A stretch of DNA of 64,000 nucleotides, taken from NCBI RefSeq assembly GCF_000814005.1, contig NZ_JWLK01000006.1:248001-312000 (forward strand), written 5' to 3'. Origin of the DNA: Ruegeria sp. ANG-S4 (GTDB lineage: Bacteria > Pseudomonadota > Alphaproteobacteria > Rhodobacterales > Rhodobacteraceae). The notes under the pieces are model-generated. The model made no database searches. It saw only the letters and a list, made by a program, of their open reading frames with translations, and was not told the origin of the DNA. Below, piece by piece: positions 44,232 to 54,013 of the stretch. Position 1 is the stretch's first letter, and each line of letters starts with the position of its first letter. Position numbers and translations under genes: made by a program.

Positions 44232-44693
44232 ATGAGTTCCAAGCTGACAGTGTTGACGTTTCCGCATGCAGATACGCTGCCGGTTTTGTCGCAATCAGCA
44301 GCTTTGTGCTACCGCATCGAAAAGGGAAAACCGCGAATTCTGTTGATTACAACGCGCAGGTCGCGGCGCTGGATCATACCAAAAGGGTGGTTGAACGAGG
44401 GGCTGACCCCAAGCCAATCCGCCAGCCGCGAGGCGTGGGAAGAGGCAGGCGTCGTTGGACTTTGTGAACGCAGACCCATCGGGCAGTTTACTTACGTAAA
44501 AAATCGTTCTGGCAAAGGCGCCGCAATGGTTATGGTCGAGGTCTTCCCCCTTTACGTGCAGCGGGTGTCCACCCGATATCCGGAATCGGACGAGAGAAAA
44601 CGCAAGTGGTTTTCGCCCAAGAAAGCGTCCCATCGCGTGCCATTTCCCGAGCTCGCGGCGTTGTTGCAAGGGTTCGGGCCGAAACTTAATTGA
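44232..44693 (+). CDS. Nudix hydrolase, diphosphoinositol-polyphosphate-phosphohydrolase-like
   Basis: A 153-residue pyrophosphohydrolase. The Nudix box runs from Gly52 to Val74; the catalytic REAWEEAG core (66-73) is complete, but the first Glu of the consensus (G-x5-E) is Leu58, a variation common in the related KGW-type subgroup. Preceded by IIPKGW at 48-53. The substrate (dinucleotide polyphosphate or similar) is not evident. Confidence 0.9.
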   Translation: MSSKLTVLTFPHADTLPVLSQSAALCYRIEKGKPRILLITTRRSRRWIIPKGWLNEGLTPSQSASREAWEEAGVVGLCERRPIGQFTYVKNRSGKGAAMVMVEVFPLYVQRVSTRYPESDERKRKWFSPKKASHRVPFPELAALLQGFGPKLN

Positions 44694-44765
44694 ACGACCA
44701 CTGGAAGGACTTGAATTTGCCCGGTTGCTCGGTATCTATTCAGCAACCGGCAATTTGGACGGGTT

Positions 44766-45215
44766 ATGATTCAATACGCACTTAAATGCCGCGAAGGCCA
44801 TAGCTTTGACAGTTGGTTTCAGTCGGCCGAAGCTTACGACAAACTTGCTGCGGCAGGAATGATTGTCTGCACAGTGTGCGGATGCACCCATGTTGAAAAG
44901 GCGGTTATGACGCCTCGCGTTCGTTCCGCGCGGCAAACCAATGCACCCGAAAACACCTCGGAAAGCGGGCAGATTGATGTGTCCTCGGCGACGCCGGACA
45001 TCGAGAAGGTGTTGTCGGAGTTGCGCCGCAAGGTCGAGGAGAACTCGGATTACGTTGGCAAGGCCTTTGCCAACGAGGCGCGCAAGATGCATTTGGGCGA
45101 CGCACCAGAACGCCCAATCTATGGAGAGGCTAAACCGGAAGAGGCCCGCTCGTTGATCGAAGACGGTGTTCCAGTTGCCCCACTGCCGTTTGTTCCCAGC
45201 AGAAAGACTAATTGA
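44766..45215 (+). CDS. DUF1178-family protein with N-terminal cysteine motif
   Basis: A 149-residue protein. The N-terminus MIQYALKCREGHSFDSWF with Cys8 and His12, then CTVCGC at 35-40, suggests a zinc-ribbon-like fold. The C-terminal part (about 75-135) has a helical EKVLSELRRKVEENSDYVGKAFANEARKMHLGD-type segment that identifies DUF1178. The family is widespread in alpha- and betaproteobacteria with no assigned function. It is followed by an SDR gene 3 bp downstream. Confidence 0.9.
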   Translation: MIQYALKCREGHSFDSWFQSAEAYDKLAAAGMIVCTVCGCTHVEKAVMTPRVRSARQTNAPENTSESGQIDVSSATPDIEKVLSELRRKVEENSDYVGKAFANEARKMHLGDAPERPIYGEAKPEEARSLIEDGVPVAPLPFVPSRKTN

Positions 45216-45218
45216 CCT

Positions 45219-45857
45219 ATGCATATCGTGATTACCGGTGCCAATCGGGGCATCGGAAAGGCGTTGTCCGATCTTTATCGGGATCAGGGGCACTCGGTGA
45301 CTGGCACGGCCAGGGATGCCAGTACAGGGCTGGCACTGGATGTCACGGACCCGAAACAACATGCTGCGGTGGCCAGCAGCTTGTCAGACAGACCCATCGA
45401 CTTGCTGATCTGCAACGCGGGTGTGTATCTGGATAAGGGTCAGAATATCCAAGGTTATCCGGTTGAAATGTGGGCGCAAAGCTTTGCAACCAACGTGACC
45501 GGCGTGTTCCTGACCGTACAGGCGTTGCTGCCCAACCTGTTGCAGTCAAAGGGAAAGGTTGCGATTTTGTCGTCGCAGATGGCGTCACATACGCGCGCGC
45601 CGGGTGGCAGTTACATTTATCGGGCGTCAAAAGCTGCGGCGTTGAATTTGGGGCGAAATCTGGCCGCGGATTTGAAAGCTGATGGTGTGCCGGTCGGCAT
45701 CTATCACCCGGGTTGGGTTCAGACTGACATGGGCGGCAACACCGCCGAGATCACAGTCGATAAGGCCGCCGAAGGACTACTGGCGCGTTTTGACGCGTTG
45801 TCGCTGGACACAACGGGGTGTTTTGAAACCTGGGATGGCCGCGAGCACGCTTACTGA
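45219..45857 (+). CDS. Short-chain dehydrogenase/reductase
   Basis: A 212-residue SDR. The cofactor motif TGANRGIG lies at 6-13, the NAG motif LICNAGVYLD near 66-75, a Ser in ILSSQMASHT, and the catalytic YRASK with Tyr and Lys near residues 131-135. Its C-terminus is short compared with classical 250-residue SDRs, like the C-factor/sniffer group. It is in an apparent operon with the DUF1178 gene. Substrate unknown. Confidence 0.92.
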   Translation: MHIVITGANRGIGKALSDLYRDQGHSVTGTARDASTGLALDVTDPKQHAAVASSLSDRPIDLLICNAGVYLDKGQNIQGYPVEMWAQSFATNVTGVFLTVQALLPNLLQSKGKVAILSSQMASHTRAPGGSYIYRASKAAALNLGRNLAADLKADGVPVGIYHPGWVQTDMGGNTAEITVDKAAEGLLARFDALSLDTTGCFETWDGREHAY

Positions 45858-46207
45858 GTGTTCAACGCCGCTTTCGGAATCTCAAACACTTCGCCGGGTT
45901 CGACGTAGATGACCATCATGTCCCCGAGGGTTTCGTAGGACAATTTCGACGCCGAACTGCTGGAATCCGGAATTCCGTTGGTGAAATAGATGTTGCGCAC
46001 GTCTCCGGTCGGCAGCAGAACCGCCAAGGTTGCCGTTCCGTCGTCACGGCGGCGCAGTTCCGCGTTACAGCTTTGCAGCGGTGCTCCAGCGGCCGCTGCA
46101 CAGGGAACCGTGCCCAGAGCATTCTGACCGTCGGTGCCCGATTGGGTGGCGACTTGCGCCATGGCTGGTGAGGAAAGCAGGCCCAGGGCCAAAGCAAAAC
46201 GCAACAT
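45851..46207 (-). CDS. Hypothetical exported protein
   Basis: A 118-residue protein with a signal peptide ending near Ala17 (SSPAMA). Two cysteines (about 36 and 47) could form a disulfide. The middle has short beta-strand-like segments (GTATLAVLLPTGDVRNIYFTNG) and the C-terminus reads VIYVEPGEVFEIPKAAL. It faintly recalls IalB-type invasion-associated proteins in size and strands, but I cannot support that assignment. It is convergent with the SDR gene, overlapping by 7 bases. Confidence 0.65.
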   Translation of the reverse strand: MLRFALALGLLSSPAMAQVATQSGTDGQNALGTVPCAAAAGAPLQSCNAELRRRDDGTATLAVLLPTGDVRNIYFTNGIPDSSSSASKLSYETLGDMMVIYVEPGEVFEIPKAALNTQ

Positions 46208-46364
46208 GGAAATCCTCTTGAACTAAGCGGTTACAAACACGCATACACAAGCGGGTCTGCTTGTAAAGCCGCGCATCGCGTCGGTCTTGCCCACTTGCCC
46301 TTGTGGTCCCCCTCGCATAAGACGCTCGAAACCTGACTTCTGAGGCGCGGAGACATCAGCCCCC

Positions 46365-47603
46365 ATGCCAGTACTTGTAATGAAATTCGGCGGCACGTCG
46401 GTTGCCAATCTTGACCGAATCCGCCGCGCGGCAAAACGCGTTGGCGTCGAAGTGGCCAAAGGATACGATGTTATCGTGATCGTTTCGGCGATGTCGGGCA
46501 AGACGAACGAACTGGTCGGTTGGGTGAACGAAACATCCCCGCTTTTCGACGCGCGCGAATATGATGCCGTGGTGTCGTCGGGTGAAAACGTGACCGCCGG
46601 TCTTATGGCGCTGACGCTTCAGGAAATGGATGTGCCTGCGCGCAGTTGGCAAGGGTGGCAGGTGCCCCTGCTGACAAACAGCGCCCACAGCCAGGCCCGG
46701 ATCGAGGATATTCCGACCGAGAACATCAGCCAGAAGTTTGACGAGGGCATGCGGGTGGCCGTTGTGGCCGGATTTCAGGGTCTGAGCCCTGAGGGTCGTA
46801 TCACAACCCTTGGGCGCGGCGGGTCGGACACCACCGCAGTCGCGTTTGCGGCTGCTTTTGGTGCGGAACGATGCGATATCTATACAGATGTCGACGGTGT
46901 CTACACGACTGACCCGCGTATTTGCGAAAAGGCCCGCAAGCTGGACCGGATCGCGTTCGAAGAGATGCTTGAACTGGCTTCATTGGGTGCCAAGGTTCTG
47001 CAGACCAGATCGGTCGAACTCGCGATGCGCTACAAGGTGAAACTGCGGGTCCTTTCCAGTTTTGAAGAACAGTCCGACGAGGCCGGTACACTGGTCTGCG
47101 ACGAGGAGGATATTATGGAATCCAATGTTGTGGCCGGTGTGGCCTATTCCCGCGACGAAGCGAAGATGACCGTCGTTTCTGTGGCCGACCGCCCCGGAAT
47201 TGCGTCGACGATATTCACGGCGCTCAGCGACGAAGGCGTGAACGTTGACATGATTGTTCAGAACATCTCGGACGAGGGGCGCACCGACATGACGTTTTCG
47301 TGCCCGACCGACCAGGTCGCGCGCGCGGAAAAGGCATTGTTGGGTATCAAGAACGCGGGCGAGTTGAACTATGCTGAACTTGTCGCGGACGAAGACGTCT
47401 GCAAGGTCTCGGTCGTAGGTATAGGCATGCGTTCGCAGTCGGGTGTGGCGGCCAAGATGTTCAAGGTGCTCTCGGATGAGGGGATCAACATCAAGGTCAT
47501 TACAACCTCTGAGATAAAAATTTCCGTCCTTGTCGACAGGAAATACATGGAACTTGCTGTTCAGGCACTGCATGATGCCTTTGAACTGGACAAGGCGGCC
47601 TGA
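46365..47603 (+). CDS. lysC: Aspartate kinase
   Basis: The first enzyme of the lysine/threonine/methionine pathway, 412 residues. KFGGTSVANLDRI at 6-18 binds ATP and aspartate; GRGGSDTTAVAFA near 148-160 is the second kinase motif. Two ACT domains at about 265-405 (VADRPGIASTIF and VGIGMRSQSGVAAKMF) give allosteric control by lysine and/or threonine. An internal start for a separate beta subunit, as in Bacillus, was not checked in detail. ptsP follows 46 bp downstream. Confidence 0.97.
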   Translation: MPVLVMKFGGTSVANLDRIRRAAKRVGVEVAKGYDVIVIVSAMSGKTNELVGWVNETSPLFDAREYDAVVSSGENVTAGLMALTLQEMDVPARSWQGWQVPLLTNSAHSQARIEDIPTENISQKFDEGMRVAVVAGFQGLSPEGRITTLGRGGSDTTAVAFAAAFGAERCDIYTDVDGVYTTDPRICEKARKLDRIAFEEMLELASLGAKVLQTRSVELAMRYKVKLRVLSSFEEQSDEAGTLVCDEEDIMESNVVAGVAYSRDEAKMTVVSVADRPGIASTIFTALSDEGVNVDMIVQNISDEGRTDMTFSCPTDQVARAEKALLGIKNAGELNYAELVADEDVCKVSVVGIGMRSQSGVAAKMFKVLSDEGINIKVITTSEIKISVLVDRKYMELAVQALHDAFELDKAA

Positions 47604-47649
47604 TCATTTCAGCCAATTTGCCCGTCTGAAACCGTAACGTGGGTGGGCC

Positions 47650-49893
47650 ATGGCGGACGGCACCGAAACAGAATCCCGCAAGCTGCTTGGTCGGCTGCGC
47701 GAAGAAATGGCGAGCGAAGCCGCCGGTCAGGAACGCCTTGACCGGATAACGCATCTGATTGCGGACAGCATCCGCAGCGAAGTTTGCTCGATCTATCTGT
47801 TTCGCGATGAAGACACGCTGGAGCTTTGCGCAACCGAAGGTTTGTCGCCTGAGGCGGTTCACAAAACCCGCATGCGTTTGGGCGAAGGCCTTGTGGGACG
47901 CGTCGCCGAAAGCGGCAAAGTCGTGAATGCCGCTGATGCCCCGTCGGCCAAGGGGTTCCGGTACATGCCGGAAACCGGAGAGGAACGGTTTTCTTCATTT
48001 CTTGGCGTGCCTGTGCAACGGCTCGGCCAAAAACTTGGCGTTTTGGTCGTTCAGTCCCGCGAGGCGCGCGAATTTTCAGCCGACGAAGTTTATGCGCTGG
48101 AAGTGGTCGCAATGGTGCTGGCCGAAATGGCCGAACTGGGCGCTTTCGTGGGCGAGGGCGCGGCACTGTCACCCTTGCACCAGCAGTCGGTTTTGCTGCG
48201 TGGCGGTCCGGCACAGGAAGGGTCCGCCGAGGGACATGTCTGGCTGCACGAACCCCGCGTCGTCGTAACGAACCCGATTGCTGACGATCCGCACCGCGAA
48301 CGTGAGCGTCTGACCGAAGCCGTCGAGGAATTGCGAGTTGGCGTCGACAAGATGCTTGAGATTTCGCAGGGCGGAGACAAAGAGCAGCTTCAGGTTCTGG
48401 AAGCCTATCGGATGTTCGCCAATTCCAAGGGCTGGATGCGCCGGATGGAAGAAGACATTGCGCTTGGCCTCAGTGCCGAAGCGGCGGTTGAAAAGGAACA
48501 ATCGCAGGCGCGGGCGCGTATGAGCCAGGTCTCGGACCCATATCTGCGCGAGCGTCTTGCCGATTTGGACGATCTCAGCAACCGTTTGCTGCGCATTTTG
48601 ACGGGGCAGGGTGGCAATGGTGCGGCAGACTTGCCGCCAGATCCAATCCTGATTGCCCGGAATATCGGCCCCGGTGATCTTCTTGAATACGGTCGGTCCC
48701 TGAAAGGGATCGTGCTTGAGGAAGGGTCGGTCGGCAGTCACGCAACTATTGTGGCGCGCGCCTTGGCAATTCCGTTGGTGGTGCATGTCGGCCGGATTAC
48801 AACCGAAGCCCTGAACGGGGACCATATCCTTGTGGATGGCGATAATGGCGTCGTTCATCTGCGGCCCGAAGACAGCGTTGTTTCGGCCTTTCGTGACAAG
48901 ATCGCCATGCAGGCCAAGGCACAAGAGCGCTACGCCTCGATCCGCGAAACGCCAACGGTGACGCAGGATGGGGCGCGGATCAATCTGGTGATGAATGCCG
49001 GGCTGATGGCTGACTTGCCGTCGCTGGAAAACTCCGGTGCCGAAGGCGTTGGCCTATTCCGTACCGAACTACAGTTTCTGGTTCGTAACAAAATGCCCAA
49101 GCGGCAGGAACTAGTGACGCAATATCAGCGTGTTCTGGACGCAGCGGGCGAAAAGCGTGTCGTGTTTCGCACGTTGGACATCGGCTCGGACAAAGTGCTG
49201 CCCTATATGAAGCACGTCGCCGAGCCCAATCCCGCCTTGGGTTGGCGAGCGATCCGCGTCGGTCTCGACAAACGCGGTGTCATGCGCATGCAATTGCAGG
49301 CTTTGATCCGCGCAGCCAATGGACGTCCGCTGACTGTCATGTTCCCTTTCGTGGCGCAAGCGGATGAATTTCGAGAGGCCCGATGGGAGGTAAACAAGAC
49401 CATCGAGCGCGAAAAACGTCTGGGCCATGTTCTGCCAGAAACGTTGGAAGTTGGCGCGATGCTTGAAACGCCTTCGCTGGCCTTCGCCCCGCAAAAATTC
49501 TTTGACGAAGTGGACTTCATCTCGATCGGGGGCAACGATCTTAAACAGTTCTTTTTTGCTGCCGACCGCGAAAACGAGCTTGTTCGCCGCCGCTACGACA
49601 CACTGAATGTCAGCTTCCTGAGTTTCATTGAACGAATTGTTGAACGGTGCGAAGTGTCAGATACGCCGGTCAGTTTCTGCGGCGAGGACGCGGGCCGCCC
49701 GGTCGAAGCGCTGTGCCTTGCCGCAATGGGTATCCGGACACTGTCTATGCGCCCGGCATCCGTGGGACCTGTCAAAAGCCTGCTGCTGCGTTCCAATCTT
49801 CAGGACGTGCGCAAGATCATTGCCGATGCACGCCATAGAGGCGAACAATCCGTGCGACCTTCGGTCATGGAGTGGTTGCGCAATCAAAACTGA
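47650..49893 (+). CDS. ptsP: Phosphoenolpyruvate-protein phosphotransferase PtsP (EI-Ntr)
   Basis: The PEP-dependent first enzyme of the nitrogen-related phosphotransferase system, 747 residues. A GAF domain occupies about 20-160 (SEVCSIYLFRDEDTLELCAT). Next come the helical N-terminal EI domain, the phospho-His swivelling domain with His364 in GSVGSHATIVARA, and the TIM-barrel PEP-binding domain (GVGLFRTELQFL, DFISIGGNDLKQF, FCGEDAGRPVEAL). It should phosphorylate NPr and then EIIA-Ntr, which are not in this window. Pairing with lysC is common in alphaproteobacteria. Confidence 0.96.
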   Translation: MADGTETESRKLLGRLREEMASEAAGQERLDRITHLIADSIRSEVCSIYLFRDEDTLELCATEGLSPEAVHKTRMRLGEGLVGRVAESGKVVNAADAPSAKGFRYMPETGEERFSSFLGVPVQRLGQKLGVLVVQSREAREFSADEVYALEVVAMVLAEMAELGAFVGEGAALSPLHQQSVLLRGGPAQEGSAEGHVWLHEPRVVVTNPIADDPHRERERLTEAVEELRVGVDKMLEISQGGDKEQLQVLEAYRMFANSKGWMRRMEEDIALGLSAEAAVEKEQSQARARMSQVSDPYLRERLADLDDLSNRLLRILTGQGGNGAADLPPDPILIARNIGPGDLLEYGRSLKGIVLEEGSVGSHATIVARALAIPLVVHVGRITTEALNGDHILVDGDNGVVHLRPEDSVVSAFRDKIAMQAKAQERYASIRETPTVTQDGARINLVMNAGLMADLPSLENSGAEGVGLFRTELQFLVRNKMPKRQELVTQYQRVLDAAGEKRVVFRTLDIGSDKVLPYMKHVAEPNPALGWRAIRVGLDKRGVMRMQLQALIRAANGRPLTVMFPFVAQADEFREARWEVNKTIEREKRLGHVLPETLEVGAMLETPSLAFAPQKFFDEVDFISIGGNDLKQFFFAADRENELVRRRYDTLNVSFLSFIERIVERCEVSDTPVSFCGEDAGRPVEALCLAAMGIRTLSMRPASVGPVKSLLLRSNLQDVRKIIADARHRGEQSVRPSVMEWLRNQN

Positions 49894-50072
49894 GGTCGAA
49901 TTTCGGCGTTTTCGAGATTCTCAGCTTGATTTTTCTGCGCTGGCTTTCTATTCAGGCGGCAAATGTTAGCGATAACAGTAAGCGCGACTCCGCTTGATCC
50001 GTCCGGTTCAGACTATTCTCGAATTGAACGCGCAACCAAGCCAGTGACCGCGCACTTGGTAAGGAGCCACAA

Positions 50073-51518
50073 ATGGTTTCACGCGTAATACCGGTGGACC
50101 CGTTCGACCTTGTGCTGTTCGGCGCAACAGGTGATCTGGCCCAACGCAAAATCCTGCCGGGCCTGTATCATCGGTTCGAAGTCGGTCAGATGCCGGAAGA
50201 GGCGCGGATAATTGGAACGGCGCGTTCGGATATGGACAGCGACGGTTTTCGCGCCGTGGTGCGCAACTCGATAAAGGAATTTGCGCCCAGCTACGAAAAG
50301 GACACGCTGGACCGCTTTCTAAGCAAAGTGGATTATGTACCGGTCGACGCACTTGGCGATGCCGGGTGGTCGGACCTGGCCAAAGCGCTGCGGTCGGACG
50401 TTATTCGCGCGTTCTATCTGTCGGTTGGACCGGGCCTCTTTTCCGGCATTGCCCAACGCCTTTATGATGCAGGGCTTGCAACGTCGGACAGCCGGATCGT
50501 TGTTGAAAAACCGTTCGGGCATGATCTTGCTTCGGCGAAGGCACTAAACGAAGGTTTGCGTGCCTGCTTTCAAGAGCATCAGATTTACCGCATCGATCAT
50601 TACCTGGGCAAAGAAACCGTTCAGAACCTGATGGCGCTGCGGTTTGCCAATTCGTTGTTTGAACCGCTGTGGAACGCCACCCATATAGATCATGTACAGA
50701 TCACCGTGGCCGAAACGGTCGGCGTGGAAGGGCGCGGTGCCTACTACGACCAATCAGGTGCGATGCGGGACATGATCCAGAACCACCTTGTACAACTGAT
50801 GTGCCTGACGGCTATGGAGCCTCCGTCCAAGTTTTCACCCAACTCGGTTCGGGATGAAAAGGTCAAAGTGATCGAAGCTCTGGAACCGGTCGAGCCCAAG
50901 GATATCGCGCGCGGTCAGTATCGCACCGAGAAGGGCGATGACGGCTATCTCGACCATGTTGGTGATCCTGGCAGTCGAACCGAAAGCTACATTGCCCTTA
51001 AGGCTCATATCGGCAACTGGCGTTGGGCCGGTGTTCCGTTTTACCTGCGCACCGGCAAGCGGCTGCGTGGGCGCGAGTCCGAGATTGCCGTGTTCTTCCG
51101 CGACCCGCCGCATACGATTTTCCCGAATGTCGGGCCGCTGCACGGCAATGTGCTGGTGATCCGCTTGCAACCGGACGAGGGCATCACCCTGCGCACAACG
51201 ATCAAGGAGCCGGGGCAGGGCGGGTTCCGCCTGTCCGATGTGGCGCTGGATATGAGCTTTGCGGATGCCTTGGGCGATAATGCGAAATCTCCGGATGCCT
51301 ATGAACGCCTGATCATGGATGTGATCCGGGGCGATCAGACGCTGTTCATGCGCGGCGACGAGGCCGAGGCCGCCTGGGCCTGGGTCGATCCCATCATTCA
51401 CGGCTGGGAAGAGCGCGGCGATAAACCTGCGAAATACGATCAGGGCAGTTCGGGACCCGAAGAAGCATTGATGCTCATGCACCGCGACGGACGCCGCTGG
51501 CGTCAGATTGGGGGTTAG
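50073..51518 (+). CDS. zwf: Glucose-6-phosphate 1-dehydrogenase
   Basis: A 481-residue enzyme that oxidises glucose-6-phosphate with NADP to 6-phosphogluconolactone. The nucleotide motif [10 protein letters not shown] is at 17-26, the substrate motif RIDHYLGKE at about 173-181, with the catalytic His. AAGGAGCCACAA precedes the ATG. It is the first gene of a zwf-edd-eda operon; edd starts 1 base after the stop. Confidence 0.97.
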   Translation: MVSRVIPVDPFDLVLFGATGDLAQRKILPGLYHRFEVGQMPEEARIIGTARSDMDSDGFRAVVRNSIKEFAPSYEKDTLDRFLSKVDYVPVDALGDAGWSDLAKALRSDVIRAFYLSVGPGLFSGIAQRLYDAGLATSDSRIVVEKPFGHDLASAKALNEGLRACFQEHQIYRIDHYLGKETVQNLMALRFANSLFEPLWNATHIDHVQITVAETVGVEGRGAYYDQSGAMRDMIQNHLVQLMCLTAMEPPSKFSPNSVRDEKVKVIEALEPVEPKDIARGQYRTEKGDDGYLDHVGDPGSRTESYIALKAHIGNWRWAGVPFYLRTGKRLRGRESEIAVFFRDPPHTIFPNVGPLHGNVLVIRLQPDEGITLRTTIKEPGQGGFRLSDVALDMSFADALGDNAKSPDAYERLIMDVIRGDQTLFMRGDEAEAAWAWVDPIIHGWEERGDKPAKYDQGSSGPEEALMLMHRDGRRWRQIGG

Positions 51519-51519
51519 A

Positions 51520-53325
51520 ATGGTTCACAACGTCATCGCCGAAGTCACCCAACGCATCATTGACCGCAGCGCCGATCTGCGCGGCCCTCATCTGGAACGG
51601 ATGGAGCAGGCCAAATCCAAGGGCCCCGCCCGTGCGCATCTGTCCTGCAGCGGTCAGGCGCACGCCTATGCCGGGGCGGGTGAGGATCAGCAATCCATGG
51701 TGAAAGGAACAGCCGGGAATCTCGGCATTGTTACCGCCTATAACGACATGCTTTCGGCGCATCAGCCGTTCGAGCGGTATCCCGAACTGATCCGTCAGGC
51801 GATCCGCTCGGCGGGTGGCACCGCGCAGGTGGCAGGCGGCGTGCCTGCCATGTGCGACGGCGTCACCCAAGGCGAGGCAGGGATGGAACTGTCGCTGTTC
51901 TCGCGCGATGTGATTGCATTGGCGACCGGTGTGGCGCTTAGCCACAACACATTTGATGCGGCTGTCTTCCTTGGCGTTTGCGACAAAATCGTGCCCGGTC
52001 TTGTGATCGGTGCGCAGGCGTTCGGACATCTGCCAGCCGTTTTCCTGCCAGCAGGTCCGATGACCAGCGGCTTGCCCAACGACGAAAAAGCCAAGGTGCG
52101 CCAGAAATTCGCCGCCGGTGAAGTGGGCCGCGACGAACTGATGAAGGCCGAGATGGCCGCCTATCACGGCCCCGGCACCTGCACCTTCTACGGCACCGCC
52201 AACACCAACCAGATGTTGATGGAGTTCATGGGTCTGCACCTGCCGGGCGCCAGCTTTATCAACCCCAACACGCCCCTGCGCGATGCCCTGACCGAAGAAG
52301 GCGCGCGCCGCGCCCTGTCGCTCAGCGCGCTGGGCAATCACTACACCCCGGTCTGCCAGATCCTCGACGAACGCGCCTTCGTCAACGGCATCGTCGGCCT
52401 GATGGCGACCGGAGGCTCCACCAATCTGCTGATTCACCTGATCGCGATGGCGCGCGCGGGTGGTATCGTACTGGATTGGGAGGATTTTTCGGAAATCTCC
52501 GCCGTGGTGCCTCTGGTCGCGCGGGTCTATCCCAACGGTCTGGCCGACGTGAACCATTTCCACGCGGCGGGTGGCTTGGGCTATTGCATCAGCACCCTGC
52601 TGGACGACGGGCTGTTGCACCCCGACACGCTGACTGTCGCGGGCCAAGGTCTGCATAATTACACCAAGGAACCCAAGCTGAAGGACGGGGAACTGGTCTG
52701 GGAAGATGGCGCGGGTCACAGCCTGAACGAAAAGATCGTTCGCTCGGCCAAAGACCCGTTCCAGCCCACCGGCGGCCTGTCGCGCCTGACCGGCAATCTG
52801 GGCACCGGCGTTATGAAAGTTTCGGCTGTCGCCCCGGAACATCAGGTGGTCGAAGCGCCCGTGCGCGTGTTCCACGATCAGGACGACGTAAAAGCCGCCT
52901 TCAAGGCCGGAGAGTTCACGGATGACGTCATCGTCGTGGTCCGCTTTCAGGGGCCGAAAGCCAACGGCATGCCCGAACTGCATTCCCTGACGCCGATCCT
53001 GTCGATCCTGCAGGGCCGTGGTCAAAAGGTGGCGCTGGTCACCGATGGCCGAATGTCCGGTGCCTCCGGCAAAGTCCCCGCCGCCATCCATGTCTGCCCC
53101 GAGGCGCTGGACGGGGGTGCGATCGCTTATCTGCAGGACGGCGATCTTTTGCGGGTCGACGCGGTGAAAGGGGATCTGGAAATCCTGACCCCCGGTGTCC
53201 TTGACCGCGCCCCGGCCACCGCAGACATTACGGCAAACCAGCACGGGGTTGGTCGCGACCTCTTCGGCACCTTCCGCCAGACCGTCGGCTCTGCCGATAC
53301 CGGCGCCAGCATTTTCGGAGCTTAA
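51520..53325 (+). CDS. edd: Phosphogluconate dehydratase
   Basis: A 601-residue [4Fe-4S] dehydratase of the IlvD/EDD family that forms KDPG from 6-phosphogluconate. Cysteine-bearing segments [19 protein letters not shown] near 111-129, [11 protein letters not shown] near 150-160 and [19 protein letters not shown] near 218-236 supply the cluster. The ATG at 51520 lies 1 base after the zwf stop with GGGGGTTAGA upstream. It sits between zwf and eda, spelling the Entner-Doudoroff pathway. Confidence 0.97.
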   Translation: MVHNVIAEVTQRIIDRSADLRGPHLERMEQAKSKGPARAHLSCSGQAHAYAGAGEDQQSMVKGTAGNLGIVTAYNDMLSAHQPFERYPELIRQAIRSAGGTAQVAGGVPAMCDGVTQGEAGMELSLFSRDVIALATGVALSHNTFDAAVFLGVCDKIVPGLVIGAQAFGHLPAVFLPAGPMTSGLPNDEKAKVRQKFAAGEVGRDELMKAEMAAYHGPGTCTFYGTANTNQMLMEFMGLHLPGASFINPNTPLRDALTEEGARRALSLSALGNHYTPVCQILDERAFVNGIVGLMATGGSTNLLIHLIAMARAGGIVLDWEDFSEISAVVPLVARVYPNGLADVNHFHAAGGLGYCISTLLDDGLLHPDTLTVAGQGLHNYTKEPKLKDGELVWEDGAGHSLNEKIVRSAKDPFQPTGGLSRLTGNLGTGVMKVSAVAPEHQVVEAPVRVFHDQDDVKAAFKAGEFTDDVIVVVRFQGPKANGMPELHSLTPILSILQGRGQKVALVTDGRMSGASGKVPAAIHVCPEALDGGAIAYLQDGDLLRVDAVKGDLEILTPGVLDRAPATADITANQHGVGRDLFGTFRQTVGSADTGASIFGA

Positions 53326-53329
53326 CGAA

Positions 53330-53962
53330 ATGTCCAAAACCCAACGCACCCGCGAGATTTGCGCGCTGGCCCCGATTGTGCCGGTCCTGGTGGTCGATGA
53401 CGTGGCCCACGCCCGACCGCTGGCTCAGGCGCTGGTCGCTGGTGGTCTGCCCGCGCTCGAGGTGACACTGCGCACCCCCGCAGCTCTGGACGTGATCCGT
53501 GCGATGTCCGAGGTCCCCGGCGGTGTGGTCGGTGCAGGCACGCTGATCACCCCGGAAGATGTCCGCGCCGCCAAGGAAGCAGGCGCACAATTTGGCGTAT
53601 CTCCCGGCGCAACCGATACCCTGATCGCAGCTTGCGAAGCCGAAGGCCTGCCGCTTCTGCCCGGAGCGGCCACCGCGACCGAAGCGATGGCGCTGCTGGA
53701 AAAAGGCTATGACATGCTGAAATTCTTCCCCGCCGAAGCCTCCGGCGGTGCGCCGTCCCTGAAAGCAATCGGCGCACCTCTGCCGCAGATCAGCTTTTGC
53801 CCCACCGGCGGTGTCTCACCATCGAATGCGCGTGATTACCTGTCGCTGTCCAACGTGATTTGCGCAGGCGGCAGCTGGGTTGCCCCCAAGGCGATGGTGC
53901 AAAGCGGCGATTGGGCCGGGATCGAGTCCCTTGCGCGCGAGGCGGCCAACTTGACGGATTGA
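53330..53962 (+). CDS. eda: KDPG aldolase (2-dehydro-3-deoxy-phosphogluconate aldolase)
   Basis: A 210-residue class I aldolase that splits KDPG to pyruvate and glyceraldehyde-3-phosphate. The Schiff-base lysine is Lys131 in DMLKFFPAE, with the general acid/base Glu44 in LEVTLRT and the GAGTL and SPGATD segments. The start at 53330 is 4 bases after the edd stop; a longer open frame from 53195 runs inside edd and is rejected. Confidence 0.97.
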   Translation: MSKTQRTREICALAPIVPVLVVDDVAHARPLAQALVAGGLPALEVTLRTPAALDVIRAMSEVPGGVVGAGTLITPEDVRAAKEAGAQFGVSPGATDTLIAACEAEGLPLLPGAATATEAMALLEKGYDMLKFFPAEASGGAPSLKAIGAPLPQISFCPTGGVSPSNARDYLSLSNVICAGGSWVAPKAMVQSGDWAGIESLAREAANLTD

Positions 53963-54013
53963 CGCTCCGCGCCCTCTCGCTAGGGTAGGCGGCAATTTAA
54001 ACAGGTTGATCTC

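Noticed and set aside
51475..53349. A 624-codon open frame on the minus strand across edd
   Set aside because: It lies wholly opposite a complete, motif-bearing edd gene; long antisense frames are expected in GC-rich DNA with strong third-position bias. Its translation has no family likeness.
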